From the NCBI GenBank assembly GCA_900128585.1, contig LT642355.1, forward strand, positions 1 through 21,547: 21,547 bases of DNA, read 5' to 3'. The translations under genes were made by a program, and so were the position numbers. This document shows positions 8,687 to 18,459 of this stretch, piece after piece; the stretch's first letter is position 1; the number at the start of each line of letters is the position of its first letter. The notes under the pieces are model-generated. The model saw only the letters and a program-made list of their open reading frames with translations. It was not told where the DNA came from and did no database searches. This DNA is from Stramenopiles sp. TOSAG23-3. Taxonomy: Eukaryota; Sar.

Positions 8687-9828
8687 GGCTTACACAGTAT
8701 TATTTTATTTTATTTTATCTTCTATACTACATATAAGATGCTAATGTTTAAACAAACCAATTGGTACAATCATAAATATAGAGACTACTATCATCTTACT
8801 ATAATACTACCGGTATTAATACCCGTACGTAGCTATTAAAGACACTATTTTAAATACCTCCCTCCTCCTTGGATTTTAGTTATATATTTTAAATAGTAGT
8901 ATTATTATACGTTCTTCTAACTTCTAATCAGCACAGTTTTTATTTATTATTATTTTTTTATTTTTTATTTTTTGGTTCTTTTTTTTTATATAAAAAATAA
9001 TATCTTCTATTTTTTGTTGCGATCATCTATTATTATCTTTTCTTACATCATAGATACAAAAAAGGTAAGGTACGGTAGGAATCTATGGCATTACCAAGTG
9101 AACGATCTTTCTCTCATTCTTTCGTTATTCTTCGGAAGTACTTGAGCCTCCTGTCCCTTACTTTGTACATGATTTGTTCTATTCTCCTTATTTATATGCT
9201 GTGTCCTTCATTTAAAAATTGAGGAGAGTTGAAATGATCCTTCGAGTAAATCGATCAATCAAAACGGGGGGGGGCAAAAGGATACCCTATTATTATCACT
9301 AACTAAACAAATCAACAAAACAAGAAAAGAAAAGAAAATCATACTGTACTTAATATTAACTAATTTAATTAAGTATTATTATGTATAAATAAATAATATA
9401 TTAATCATTAGTTTATTGTTGTATTCATATTATTATTATAATAAAGTTTAAATATTTAATTTATATTATTTTTATTTTAAGATTATGGGGACCGACCTTA
9501 ATTATTGAAGAAATTATGTTATTATATAGGACAATATTATACGTAGACTATGGAACTATATTATTCTACTGTTAAATTTAGAAGATGTTCAAACTTTCTT
9601 ATTTTTTTGTCAGTTGTATAACATCGAATAGCATTGAGAAAAGAAAGAAATTAGAATGAGATAATGACCAAATAATAATAATTACATACAATTGGATTGG
9701 GAGAGCATTTTACAGTTGCACGGACTTTGTTGCAGTGCACAGGTTCGTTCCGATGGCAATTTTGAGTGCGTGAATTCGTCGCACGGAAGTATACGAAGGA
9801 CAGAAATTGTGTCATAGATTACCATCGA

Positions 9829-9838
9829 TATATATTTT
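9829..9838 (+). promoter_or_regulatory. candidate TATA box of the saposin-like gene
   Basis: TATATATTTT lies about 48 bases upstream of the start codon at 9886, in otherwise mixed sequence. Spacing suits a TATA box with a short leader. It may simply reflect local AT richness. Confidence 0.3.
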
Positions 9839-9885
9839 GATACATCGCGCATTTCATTTGTATTAGTGTAGTTAAGAACGCAACA

Positions 9886-10341
9886 ATGAGAGTAGTAATC
9901 GTATTTATGCTTGCGGCAGTTGCAGCAGCAGGCTCCCTAAAGGGCTCTGCCAGTCCCGCTGGTCCAGTCGACTGGCCAGCGAAGCAACGCCCGGCCCCAG
10001 CTGGTGGCCCCGGTGAGTTCGTGCCTTTCGGAAAAGCGATCCCACGCTCGCCATCAAAGACATATTACACTGCCACAGGAGTACAAGAATGTGGGATTTG
10101 CAAGGGTATCATCGCCCAGGCAGCCCAGCACGGTGCGTCTTTCTATGAGCTTTGCGGTGGCCACGTCCCTGAGTTCAAGGCTATGTGCCACGCCCAACAG
10201 AAAACCCTACAGGCGTGCCCAGAATACATTAATAACTGGTGCTACCAAGACTTGGGTGGCTCCCAGAAACTTCGTTCCCCTTGCCCAGACCACCTGAAGT
10301 GCCACTATTGCTTAGGTCTGAACCCACTTCACTGTGCTTAG
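9886..10341 (+). CDS. secreted cysteine-rich saposin-like protein
   Basis: The product has 151 residues. Residues 1-16 (MRVVIVFMLAAVAAAG) form a clear signal peptide, followed by a proline/glycine-rich linker to about residue 60. The C-terminal part has ten cysteines at 69, 72, 90, 101, 111, 119, 133, 139, 142 and 150. Several spacings match the saposin-B pattern: C-x2-C at the start, C-x10-C in the middle (90-101) and C-x5-C (133-139) towards the end. Saposin-fold proteins bind or perturb lipids. The segment between the first pair and the next cysteine is shorter than usual, and there are four extra cysteines, so it would be a divergent member or a different disulfide fold. Nothing in the sequence shows what it acts on. 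The gene is convergent to the channel gene. Confidence 0.8.
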   Translation: MRVVIVFMLAAVAAAGSLKGSASPAGPVDWPAKQRPAPAGGPGEFVPFGKAIPRSPSKTYYTATGVQECGICKGIIAQAAQHGASFYELCGGHVPEFKAMCHAQQKTLQACPEYINNWCYQDLGGSQKLRSPCPDHLKCHYCLGLNPLHCA

Positions 10342-10524
10342 AATGGCGAACTGTTAATTTAGTCGAAATTTGGTAAGATAAAATACTTAGGTTTTATATA
10401 AACGAGAGAGAGTAGTGGCGCAAGGGTGCAGGTGGCCGGGGGCGTGAGCGTTTCGCGGGGTCGAACGCCAAGGCCAAGATGTAGCGCGGTGCGTTAAATG
10501 TGTTCGTTGCTGAAAGATGAGATA

Positions 10525-10530
10525 AATAAA
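10525..10530 (+). terminator. candidate polyadenylation signal of the saposin-like gene
   Basis: AATAAA lies 184 bases past the stop. The 3' untranslated region before it (about 10400-10500) is unusually GC-rich. Confidence 0.45.
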
Positions 10531-10634
10531 TACTTTTTGTAAAAAAAACAAGAGATTATTTATAGTCATATTTGAACCTAACAATTGCTCCACACTGTGT
10601 ACAGGTCGGAGAACAGAACTTCTTTCTTCTCTAC

Positions 10635-13600
10635 TCAGTCGTTCTTCGTTTCCAACGCGTCGCTCCCTTCCCTCTCCAGCTCCTTCGTCTCGAGCCTTCC
10701 TAGTTTCTCCGCGATCTCCTTGGTCGAGAATTGGCGCCGGGCATCTTTGCCCTCGCGGGTGGCCTCCTTCTGCGTGGGGTCCTGGATCCCGCGAGCAACG
10801 CGGATCGTATGGTTTTTCTGCCCCACGACTTGGCGCCCACCTTCCCCCATCTTCGCCAGCTCCTCTTTGTGCAGATCCAAAAGCTGAACATCAAACGCTG
10901 GGATAAAAATGCCTAGGATGGACCTCCAGTGGTACGTCCTGTTGTCTACGTTGTACCGTCTGGCGTCGCGGTAGAACACCAAGTACACGTCGTTTATTAT
11001 CACCATGAACATGTTGCCCATGACCAGGGTAATGAACATGAAGTAGGACACGAAGAACAGGGGGGCAACAGCTGGGTTTGCCTCCGTCAATTCGTCGTAA
11101 TTGTACACGCCTACGTTCATCAGCAACAACGTGACGATGCCCCGGCGCGTCGACCGGTACCCGTGCACAGAACTGCCGAACAGCTGGTGCCCAAGGTTCG
11201 CGTAAGCCCACATAAGGATGACGAATATAACAAAGAACGGTTGCACAGCTCTCAAGCTGCTGTAAATGACCTGCATGAAAATCTTTATTTTTCCGTGAAT
11301 CCTTAAGTACTTGATCATTCGCACGGCCAGGCCCAGCAAGACGATCATGTCTAGCTGGAACTGAAGGTTGTACAATTCCATGAATATCCCTATGTCGGTG
11401 TACTCCTTCGGGGGGCCCACGGTCGTGGCGATCTCTACCCTGACGCTTTCCGAGTAAAGCGTCAGGCGAAGCAATTGGGTTATCAAAATTGCAACGCATA
11501 TTGATAGGTCCAAGTACGTGGACTTTGGCATACTCTGCAACGCTCCCATGATGTTTGCATACGCTTCTCGGTGCAAGGCCAATATTCGGCTTTGGTAAAA
11601 AATCAACCCGATTGCGGCGGTAGACATAAAGGAATCTACAAAGCCCACGTATTTTTCAGGGTCGCTGTTGTACATGTCGATCTGCATTCCATGGTACGAT
11701 ATGTGGGCCTGGACGCTGCCGGCCGGGCTTAGCTCCATCACCATGTTGACGTTCAGGTAGTAGTTGTAATTCCCGTTGTAAATTAAAAAACTTACGATTA
11801 CCGCCCGGGTCCTTTTCTCGTCTATCCACTGGGATCTCCTCATTTCTGCTATGGTCTCCGCCCACTTTGTTATGTTGTTGTCCAAGTCGATAACATATCC
11901 CGTGCCATCGTATACCCCGATGGCCCCTTTCTGGGTTGCCATTTGAAGGGCCGGGCCGACTGCGCGACGAACGGGGGTTGGGTCCCACTTAAAGGCACTG
12001 CTTGGAAGGTTCGCCCGTTGCCCGCTACATGAGCAATCGACGCTGTCGCATTTTGCCACGTTCGAGCACCCACCGACACATTTCCCTTCGCCACCATCCT
12101 TGCACCAGACGCAAGAACCCGTAGTAGCGCAGGTGCCACAGTCGTCCAATTTGCTGCAAACGGTATTTTCAAGGCAGTCCAAGTCGGTGGGGTAGCATTG
12201 GGACTCCAAAATGTCTACCCGGGACATCCCAAACGGCTCCCCGGCCTTGTGGGCCACGGGCGGCTTGTCGCGCAAACATCCGCATTCCCGGTTCAATCCC
12301 GTCCCATAGTTCTCGAAGCATGCCGCATCGTCGATGCCTTCCAACTCCTTACTTTCCTTTTGCTTCGAGAACACGCACGACGAAGCCCGGACTCGAACCT
12401 GGCGGATGCGTACTGTCCAAGGTGTCAACTTGTTACTCATCAGCAACATCCCGTCCCGGTCCCGGGTCGAATTGCGAATCTCGTACCCGCTTTTAAATAC
12501 CACAGATTTTAGTGGAGTGTCTAGGAACGTAAGGATTTGATCAATGTCCGATATGTCATGGTACCTCAAAATACTCCCAGACCCAAAGGTTTTGCTGTTG
12601 ATTAGATCGTCTACGGCAAGTTTGACAAAAAAGTGCCGCCGAATGTCTCTGCGAAAGACCATTGCCGAGACAAACGTTAGGAGGAACAGCATAAAAAAGC
12701 AGAAGCTTTTTATAATTTTTTTCTCTTTGTCCGGTATATACTTGTATGTCCTCGTGTCTGGCTGCTCAAGATTGAACTCCTCCTTCAAAATTTGCATGGG
12801 CGTCTTCACCCGGTCCCTTGCCTTGTCCAGCACGGACGCTTTGATGGTCTCCCAGCCTCTCTCGAACGCTCGGTACGGGAGCACTTGGGTGCCGCCAGGG
12901 TCCAACTCGTTAAACAGGTCTTCGCACTCCGACGCATCCAACGTCTCGTCGGCAGCTTGCAGCGTTGACATAAACGACTGCAAAGAAATGGAGTTCGCGT
13001 GGTCTCGGTCAAAGTACTCGAACGCTTGCTTTGGGGTCAGACCAACGCGAAGTCGCTTTTGAGAGCGCTGGTGCGTCGTGTAGGACGCTATGACTTCCAT
13101 GAAACTGTCGAACGACAGCTCCTCGTTGACGGCGTATTTGGAAAACAGATTCCTCAGAAACCACTCCTCGTCCGGGGATACGTTAAGGTGCTCTTTCATA
13201 ATTTTCTGAAACTCGAAGACATCAATACTTCCACTTTCGTCTACGTCGTACCTGTTAAATACGAGCTTTTGCTTCTTCGGGTTGGCCATGACGGCCTCCG
13301 CAACGTCTTCGGGGGGGGGAGTATTGCAAGTATAAACGTGGGAGTTGGTTGAACGGCTTGGTGCCTGCACACCCATATCCCCTCTCTTCGTCGTTCGACA
13401 ATACTTTGAGGCACGAGTACACGTTATCGTTGGGCCGATACAATCCCTTCTCAAAATACTCGACGCTAGTTGCATAATTCGCTACCAGCCTGTAATTAGC
13501 CGACACTAACCCTCCCCACAGCAAACAAACATCGTCGAGTAAACTTTCAAAGTCGATCTCTTCTGTTATGTGGAACTGTGCCCGGGCCCGCCCCCCCCCT

Positions 13601-13980
13601 ACGACAGTCACTACATTACGCTTTGCCGCCCTGTTCGACCTGTCCCTATCGCCTCTTTTTCGCACTATATTTTCGAAAGTAACCTCTTTTCTTAAATCCT
13701 GCAGCTCCTTGCTCTCAAAGGTTACGTGCGACTGGTTTCGGCGCACACGCTTCTCTAGGTCGCGGTATAAGGCTACCCGAGTGAAGTAACCAGAGGCCGC
13801 CGAATTGTGCTTTTGGTTTTTCGAATCGAAGAAACTAGAACCGCTTGAGTTTAATTTGGCGTTGAACGAATCTTTCAACTGCAGCGTTTCGACTTCCGCG
13901 GCCACCAGTTCTAATTCAGCTTGAAGCTTCCGGTGCTTCTGCCCAAGCGACTCTAAGACTTTCCTTGAGTGTTTCTCCAT
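10635..13980 (-). CDS. PKD2: polycystin-2-like (TRPP) cation channel with EF-hand, frameshifted at a C run
   Basis: Polycystin-2 channels are six-helix TRP channels with a large extracellular domain, often ciliary or ER calcium-permeable channels. The main open frame covers 13475-10635 and a second frame from ATG 13980 covers its N-terminus. They meet in nine C on the coding strand (13319-13311). Eight would give one protein of about 1,114 residues. In that numbering: coiled coil near 1-40; an unrecognised domain about 115-230; a canonical EF-hand loop DVDESGSIDVFE at 245-256 and a degenerate one at 324-335; TM1 about 422-442; polycystin domain about 450-775, with family motifs such as TPWTVRIRQVR and TRAVIVSFLIYN; a cysteine-rich insert 595-651; TM2-TM6 about 777-799, 820-842, 871-892, 911-934 and 972-996; pore loop before TM6; charged C-tail. 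The family call is firm; orthology to animal PKD2 is not shown. Confidence 0.88.
13311..13319 (-). repeat. 9-C homopolymer inside the channel gene
   Basis: There are nine C on the coding strand. Upstream and downstream frames of the channel gene differ by one base here, and eight C would restore continuity. A second 9-base run in the same gene (13591-13599) is in frame. Confidence 0.96.
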
Positions 13981-14841
13981 GCTGAACAGGCGGTCGCGGC
14001 GTTATTGTTGAATGTACACAAACTTATGTTTGTTCAAAAAATTAAATTATTCACTCCATCTTGGTTCTAGGTAGTGGGATGACCTTATGTTGAGAAGAAA
14101 TTTGTAAGGACGGCATGTGTTTGTTTCAGATGAATCGTAACAAAATAAATAGGGCGACCTTTCTCGCTTCGTGTTTCAAATCTAACAAACTAATATATTA
14201 TTACATTTGTTTTAAGTAATTTTACATTATTATTAAAAAAAATTATTATTTATTCTTCTTCCTTCTTCTTCTTCTTTTCTTCCATTAATTATTATTTGGA
14301 TGGATTGAGGCCGGCCGAGAGAGAAGAAAGATAGACGAGAGAGAGAGAACTGAGAGAGAGAACCGAGCAGTATTATTTATGAGAGGTCCGTTTCTTAATT
14401 TAACAAGTTCTCTGAGTTTATTATAGTATACCATAATAATATACTTATAACTTATTTAAATTCTTCCTATCAACAGCTTTATGATGGTGGATGATCGATG
14501 ATCGCCGCAAAAAAAATAAAAAGAAGAAGTGAAGAGAAGAAAATTAAGAAGCCTTTTTGTTTTGTTTTTTATTATAAAATGGATGATGAAGAAAAGGAGG
14601 AATAAAAACAATGTATACATCAAAACAAAGAAAATCAACGGGCGAAGAAAGCAGTGGGTAAGTAGAATTGCTTGTTTTTTAACGTTGTTTTTAAACCGTT
14701 GCATTTTTTATTCTATTTCGTAGTTTGTTCGTGGTGTGGTTGTCTCCTCGGTGCACGTACAACTTTGAAAACGAGTAGAGTGAGACTGTACGGCGGCCTT
14801 GGCTTATCGAGTTATTTTTGAACTATTGAACTGTTTTTAGT
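13981..14841. other. divergent promoter spacer between the channel gene and eIF2B-epsilon
   Basis: There is no gene. It holds a CTT-rich pyrimidine tract (about 14250-14282), a GA-rich tract, AT-rich sequence, and a GC-balanced last 120 bases before eIF2B-epsilon. Promoters of both divergent genes should lie at its two ends. Confidence 0.5.
14317..14366. repeat. (GA)n-rich microsatellite
   Basis: Interrupted GAGAGA stretches lie in the spacer between two divergent genes. GA tracts can act as promoter elements in some eukaryotes, but nothing here shows that. Confidence 0.85.
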
Positions 14842-16980
14842 ATGGGGAAGAAAGGAAAGAATTCTTCCAATGGTGGGGGTGCAAAAGTTGAAAAGATCCA
14901 GGCGGTCGTCCTCGCGGACTCGTTTACAGAGACCTGCAGGCCAATATCGTTAGAGATGCCAAAAGTTCTGTTCCCGCTGTGCAACACCCCAATGTTAAGT
15001 TATGTTCTGGAGTTTTTGGAGTCAGCAAAAGTAGACGAGGTCCTAGTCTTCTGTTCTAGCTTTGCGGAAAAAGTGAAGGAGTTTTTAGATAATTCGAGGT
15101 GGTCCAGCAACTCAGGAGAGGGTGGCCAGAGCAGGATGATCGTGCGGACCATTGCGTCCAGCAGGACGTCCAACGCGGGCGACGCCCTCCGCGAGCTGGA
15201 CAACCAAGACCTTGTCACTTCCGAACCGTTCGTGCTTATCAGTGGGGACGTAGTGTGCAACATTGACCTTGTTTCCGTTCTGGAAGCCCACAAAGCCCGC
15301 AAAGAGCTTGATAAAGACAATGTTATGACTGTGGTGTTTAAAAAGGCGAGCCCAGACCATCGCACCCGGCCCGTTGACGACGACCTGGTCGTAGTGCTGG
15401 ATACCCAGTCCAAGCAGATCGTCAAGTATGACAATCTGTGCAAGTGCGCGACGATTGAAGCCGAGGCGTCGATTTTCGAAGAGCATGAAGGCATCGAATT
15501 TCGGTACGATTTAATGGACTGCAACGTAGACGTCTGCTCGAAAGAAATGCTCCTTCGAATTTCCGATGAGTATGACTACGAGGACTTGCGAAATGATTTT
15601 ATCCGACGAGAGGTCCAAAACCGGGAACTGGGCCATAAGATCTACGGGCACATCGTCCAAAGCGAGTATGCGGCCCGCGTGCATTGCCCCAGGACGTACG
15701 ACGCGGTCTGCCGGGACGTGATCCGGCGTTGGGCTTACCCGCTGGTCCCGGACAACAACCTGTACGGGACATCGTTTGTGTACTCCCGTGTGAACCGGTA
15801 CAAAGAGTCCGACGTGCACCTGGGCTGGTCGGCGACCATCGGCTCGGACACGGTGATTGGGTCGAAATCAAGCATCATGACCGGCGCGGTCGTCGTCCAA
15901 TCCGTCGTTGGCCGCAACTGCCAGATCGGTTCTAATGCCAAGGTCACTGGGTCGCACTTGTGGGAGGGCGTCGTCGTTGGCGAAGACGCCGTCGTAGAGC
16001 ACGCCATCCTGTGCAACAACGTTGTAGTCATGCAAGGGGCTCACATCGGCCGAGGCAGCATTTTGTCATTCGGCGTTGTAATCGGGGAGCACATTAAAAT
16101 TGACCCGTTTGCGAGGATTACTTGCATCGCCAATTCGAACGGCGAGTTTGTGAGTGAAGAGGGGGTGGTGGGGGCCGCGGGGAGGGGGAGGTTGTGGAGT
16201 GCGGTAGAAGAGATCGATGAGGATGAGGTTGAGGAGAATTATGGCAGTTCGGTTCAGGCGAAGACTGTGCTAGAACGCCTCACGAGGCGGAATTCGATAG
16301 GGTCGATGGAGTACGAAGAGGACGTTGCCATGCGGTGGAAGGATTGGAAGGACGCGGGATCGGGCGCGTCCGACGTCCACCTGGGGGACGGGGGGCACCA
16401 CGACGACGGCACGTCGATTTTTGAGAGTGAAATTTCCCGCATGATTACAGACTCGTACAGCGAAGGTCTGAGCATTGACAATTTGGATTTAGAAATCGGC
16501 TGTTTCAAACGAGCGGAGAACATGGCGTGGGACGAGACGCTGTCTGCTTGCCTCCCGGCCATCCTCAAGCTGGTGGATGTGTCCCAGAAAAACGACCAGA
16601 AAGGCCTCTTGAAGTCCACCACGGATATGCTCGATGAATTCAAAGGGTTGGTAGAGAAAATGTGCGACCAAGGCGATGACGTGGAGACGGCGTTGTTGGA
16701 AGCCCTTGAGAAGTTCGTGCTGTCGGAGGAAGAGTCGAAAGCCCTTTTCCGGCCCTTGTTTCCCCTTGTACTCAAGCATTTGTGGTATGACATGGAAGTC
16801 CTGTCCGAATCCGTCATTGACCAGTGGGCCCTTGAGCGAGAAAAACTGCCGGAAAACGACCCCGACCGTGTTCTGGTCGACCAAAAGCACACAAAGATGG
16901 TGCTGGAGCATGTTCGCGCAGCTTCGTCCAGTGATAGCGATGGGAGTAGTGGCAGCTCGTCAGGCAGTGAAGATAGCTGA
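14842..16980 (+). CDS. EIF2B5: eIF2B epsilon, catalytic subunit of the eIF2 guanine-nucleotide exchange factor
   Basis: eIF2B recharges eIF2 with GTP, and its epsilon subunit holds the exchange activity, the target of the integrated stress response. The product has 712 residues, close to the human 721. A lysine-rich N-terminus precedes the nucleotidyltransferase-like domain (about 18-310) with IQAVVLADSF, LFPLCNTPML and SGDVVCNIDL. A left-handed beta-helix of hexapeptide repeats follows (about 325-430, repeated [IV]G.[DN] turns such as ATIGSDTVIG and ARITCIANS at its end). An acidic linker lies about 455-550. The C-terminal W2/HEAT domain (about 550-690) carries the exchange activity in the family, and here contains DQWALE. 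The tail is Ser/Asp-rich. No intron is needed. AATAAA lies at 17295. Confidence 0.95.
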   Translation: MGKKGKNSSNGGGAKVEKIQAVVLADSFTETCRPISLEMPKVLFPLCNTPMLSYVLEFLESAKVDEVLVFCSSFAEKVKEFLDNSRWSSNSGEGGQSRMIVRTIASSRTSNAGDALRELDNQDLVTSEPFVLISGDVVCNIDLVSVLEAHKARKELDKDNVMTVVFKKASPDHRTRPVDDDLVVVLDTQSKQIVKYDNLCKCATIEAEASIFEEHEGIEFRYDLMDCNVDVCSKEMLLRISDEYDYEDLRNDFIRREVQNRELGHKIYGHIVQSEYAARVHCPRTYDAVCRDVIRRWAYPLVPDNNLYGTSFVYSRVNRYKESDVHLGWSATIGSDTVIGSKSSIMTGAVVVQSVVGRNCQIGSNAKVTGSHLWEGVVVGEDAVVEHAILCNNVVVMQGAHIGRGSILSFGVVIGEHIKIDPFARITCIANSNGEFVSEEGVVGAAGRGRLWSAVEEIDEDEVEENYGSSVQAKTVLERLTRRNSIGSMEYEEDVAMRWKDWKDAGSGASDVHLGDGGHHDDGTSIFESEISRMITDSYSEGLSIDNLDLEIGCFKRAENMAWDETLSACLPAILKLVDVSQKNDQKGLLKSTTDMLDEFKGLVEKMCDQGDDVETALLEALEKFVLSEEESKALFRPLFPLVLKHLWYDMEVLSESVIDQWALEREKLPENDPDRVLVDQKHTKMVLEHVRAASSSDSDGSSGSSSGSEDS

Positions 16981-17294
16981 GCCCTGGGACGTATTGGGAA
17001 GAAGGCGGCGAGACGTTTCCATGATCTGGTCGTGGCTCATTGGGTTGCCAGCTCATTTTTCTACTTTCATAAAATTTATGAAAAAACACATATAATTTAT
17101 AAAATTACACAGCGCAGAAGTAGCTCTATAATATTTTACGAGAAGGAGACAAAGTTTACGCCCGCTGTCTTTGATTTCGTGGGGGGGGTGGGGTGCACTG
17201 TGTGGCATAGCGAACCCACTAGTGCGACGCTTGAGTGTAGGGCGTTGGGGGACGACGGCGCTGTGTATTATACACCGACTCTAAATTTTGTCAA

Positions 17295-17300
17295 AATAAA
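17295..17300 (+). terminator. EIF2B5: candidate polyadenylation signal of eIF2B-epsilon
   Basis: AATAAA lies 315 bases past the stop, and only five bases from a minus-strand hexamer. I see no nearer hexamer. Confidence 0.45.
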
Positions 17301-17305
17301 CATAC

Positions 17306-17311
17306 TTTATT
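17306..17311 (-). terminator. RPL27A: candidate minus-strand polyadenylation signal
   Basis: TTTATT on the plus strand reads AATAAA on the minus strand. It lies 290 bases after the RPL27A stop and right after the stop of a 38-codon minus-strand frame, so it could serve either. Confidence 0.4.
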
Positions 17312-17601
17312 TTTCTATCCCTTGGTATTCCCCTGTAATAGTTTTCGGCCTACCGCGTTTCCGAGGCGACCCATTTGGAGGATTGTGGAGGTGCGCCGGT
17401 TCACGACAACTGCACGCGTGAGGTGAAACATTAGTAAGTTCTTAGCTGTTAATGCGTTGCGTTCGTTTGACAGAAAAATACCTAGAATATTTATGTTTTT
17501 AATGTACCCACAGGATGGTTATCGCAACACTGACAACCAAAGAACGCCGGGCGGGCGTTTTCCGTTCGTTGTACCGGCTCCCTTCCATCACCTAAAAAAA
17601 T

Positions 17602-18048
17602 TTACGCAACCAATACGCAGCCGCCGCCGGCCTCCTTGATCTTCTTCTCTGCAAGCTTGCTGAAATACCGTGCTTTTACTACGATGGGTGCTTTTGGCAA
17701 TCGACCTTTCCCTAGAACTTTGAAGAAACCTTTTTCGGTTACGTCGAGAACTGGCCCTTGTCCGTCTTTACGCGATTTTGCGGCCTCCAAAACTTCATCT
17801 CCAAGAAGGGTCCACAAACGGTCTACATTAACGGTGGGCCGGAAGGTTTGGTTCCTCTTTAAATGATAATGGCGCATACCAATCTTACCAAAGTAACCTG
17901 GATGGTATTTGTCCATAAGAATACGGTGGTGGTGTTGACCACCGGCGTTACCTCGACCACCCGGGTGGGAACGGTGCTTACCGACACGACCGTGCCCCGC
18001 GGAAACGTGACCACGCTTCTTTCTGTTTTTTGAGGTTCTGGATGGCAT
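17602..18048 (-). CDS. RPL27A: large-subunit ribosomal protein uL15 (L27a/L28)
   Basis: This is a structural protein of the cytosolic 60S subunit. The 148-residue product matches the eukaryotic family along its whole length: a basic N-terminus with [27 protein letters not shown], then [47 protein letters not shown] and the conserved end CVLVA. The length equals the usual 148. The whole protein lies in one exon. A CTTTCAG one base before the start codon suggests a leader intron (listed separately). The gene is convergent to eIF2B-epsilon and divergent to eIF3e. Confidence 0.97.
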   Translation of the reverse strand: MPSRTSKNRKKRGHVSAGHGRVGKHRSHPGGRGNAGGQHHHRILMDKYHPGYFGKIGMRHYHLKRNQTFRPTVNVDRLWTLLGDEVLEAAKSRKDGQGPVLDVTEKGFFKVLGKGRLPKAPIVVKARYFSKLAEKKIKEAGGGCVLVA

Positions 18049-18049
18049 A

Positions 18050-18173
18050 CTGAAAGTAAAGTAATGAGTTTAATAAACGCTTGTTTACGTATGTTTAATA
18101 CTTTTTGTAATAGAGCGGTGCCGATATTCTTTCACGTAAATCGTTGTTGCGTTTCCTTGCAATGCGTCCGTAC
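18050..18173 (-). other. RPL27A: possible 5'-leader intron of RPL27A
   Basis: On the minus strand the ATG is preceded by TTTACTTTCAG and a single T, a good 3' splice site. About 120 bases upstream lies CAG/GTACGG, a plausible 5' splice site. Leader introns next to the start codon are common in ribosomal protein genes. No other gene in the window needs an intron, so this would be the only one. Confidence 0.35.
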
Positions 18174-18459
18174 CTGTCTATCCCAACTACAGGCACTCTC
18201 TCACTTGAATGAAAATTAATTGACAACTTATTGACAAATTGTATTTTTTTTATTTTGTGTCAATGATCTTCTTTTTTTTTATTTTCCCTCGTCCTTCCGC
18301 ATATTATTTCTATGTTACAGAAATAAAATCCATTTTCTTTTGGAAGGGAACTTGGATGGGTGGTTGCCAATTTTATTTAAAATATTAATATTGAAATAGC
18401 ATAGGAAATCCTATTATAAAATAATCATAACATAGAAATAGTAAGGGAGTATTATGTTG

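Larger units (their letters stand above)
8506..9885. other. 1.4-kb AT-rich spacer between LST8 and the saposin-like gene
   Basis: No gene or structural RNA is visible. After the LST8 polyadenylation hexamer the sequence is AT-rich with TTA/TAT runs and a 9-G run at 9266-9274. The last 180 bases become GC-balanced and probably form the promoter of the downstream gene. Confidence 0.5.
16981..17601. other. 3' spacer between convergent eIF2B-epsilon and RPL27A, with an unexplained GC-rich island
   Basis: Opposed polyadenylation hexamers sit in the middle. To their right, 17340-17560 is GC-balanced, unlike normal spacers. On the minus strand it holds a 38-codon frame (17431-17315) with an Arg-rich start, ending just before a minus-strand AATAAA. 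On the plus strand it holds GTAAGT at 17434 followed by CAG ends, and a 26-codon frame from 17514. None is strong enough to call a gene. It may be the long 3' untranslated region of RPL27A or a small unrecognised gene. Confidence 0.4.

Noticed and set aside
10400-10500. Possible tRNA or U6-like RNA in the GC-rich 3' region of the saposin-like gene (GCGCAAGG and GGGGTCGAAC segments)
   Set aside because: The flanking bases do not match U6, and no cloverleaf or proper T-arm pairing can be formed.
17514-17594. Plus-strand 26-codon frame with an LYR tripeptide
   Set aside because: It ends too soon for an LYR-motif protein and a continuation would overlap RPL27A on the other strand; the tripeptide alone is not evidence.
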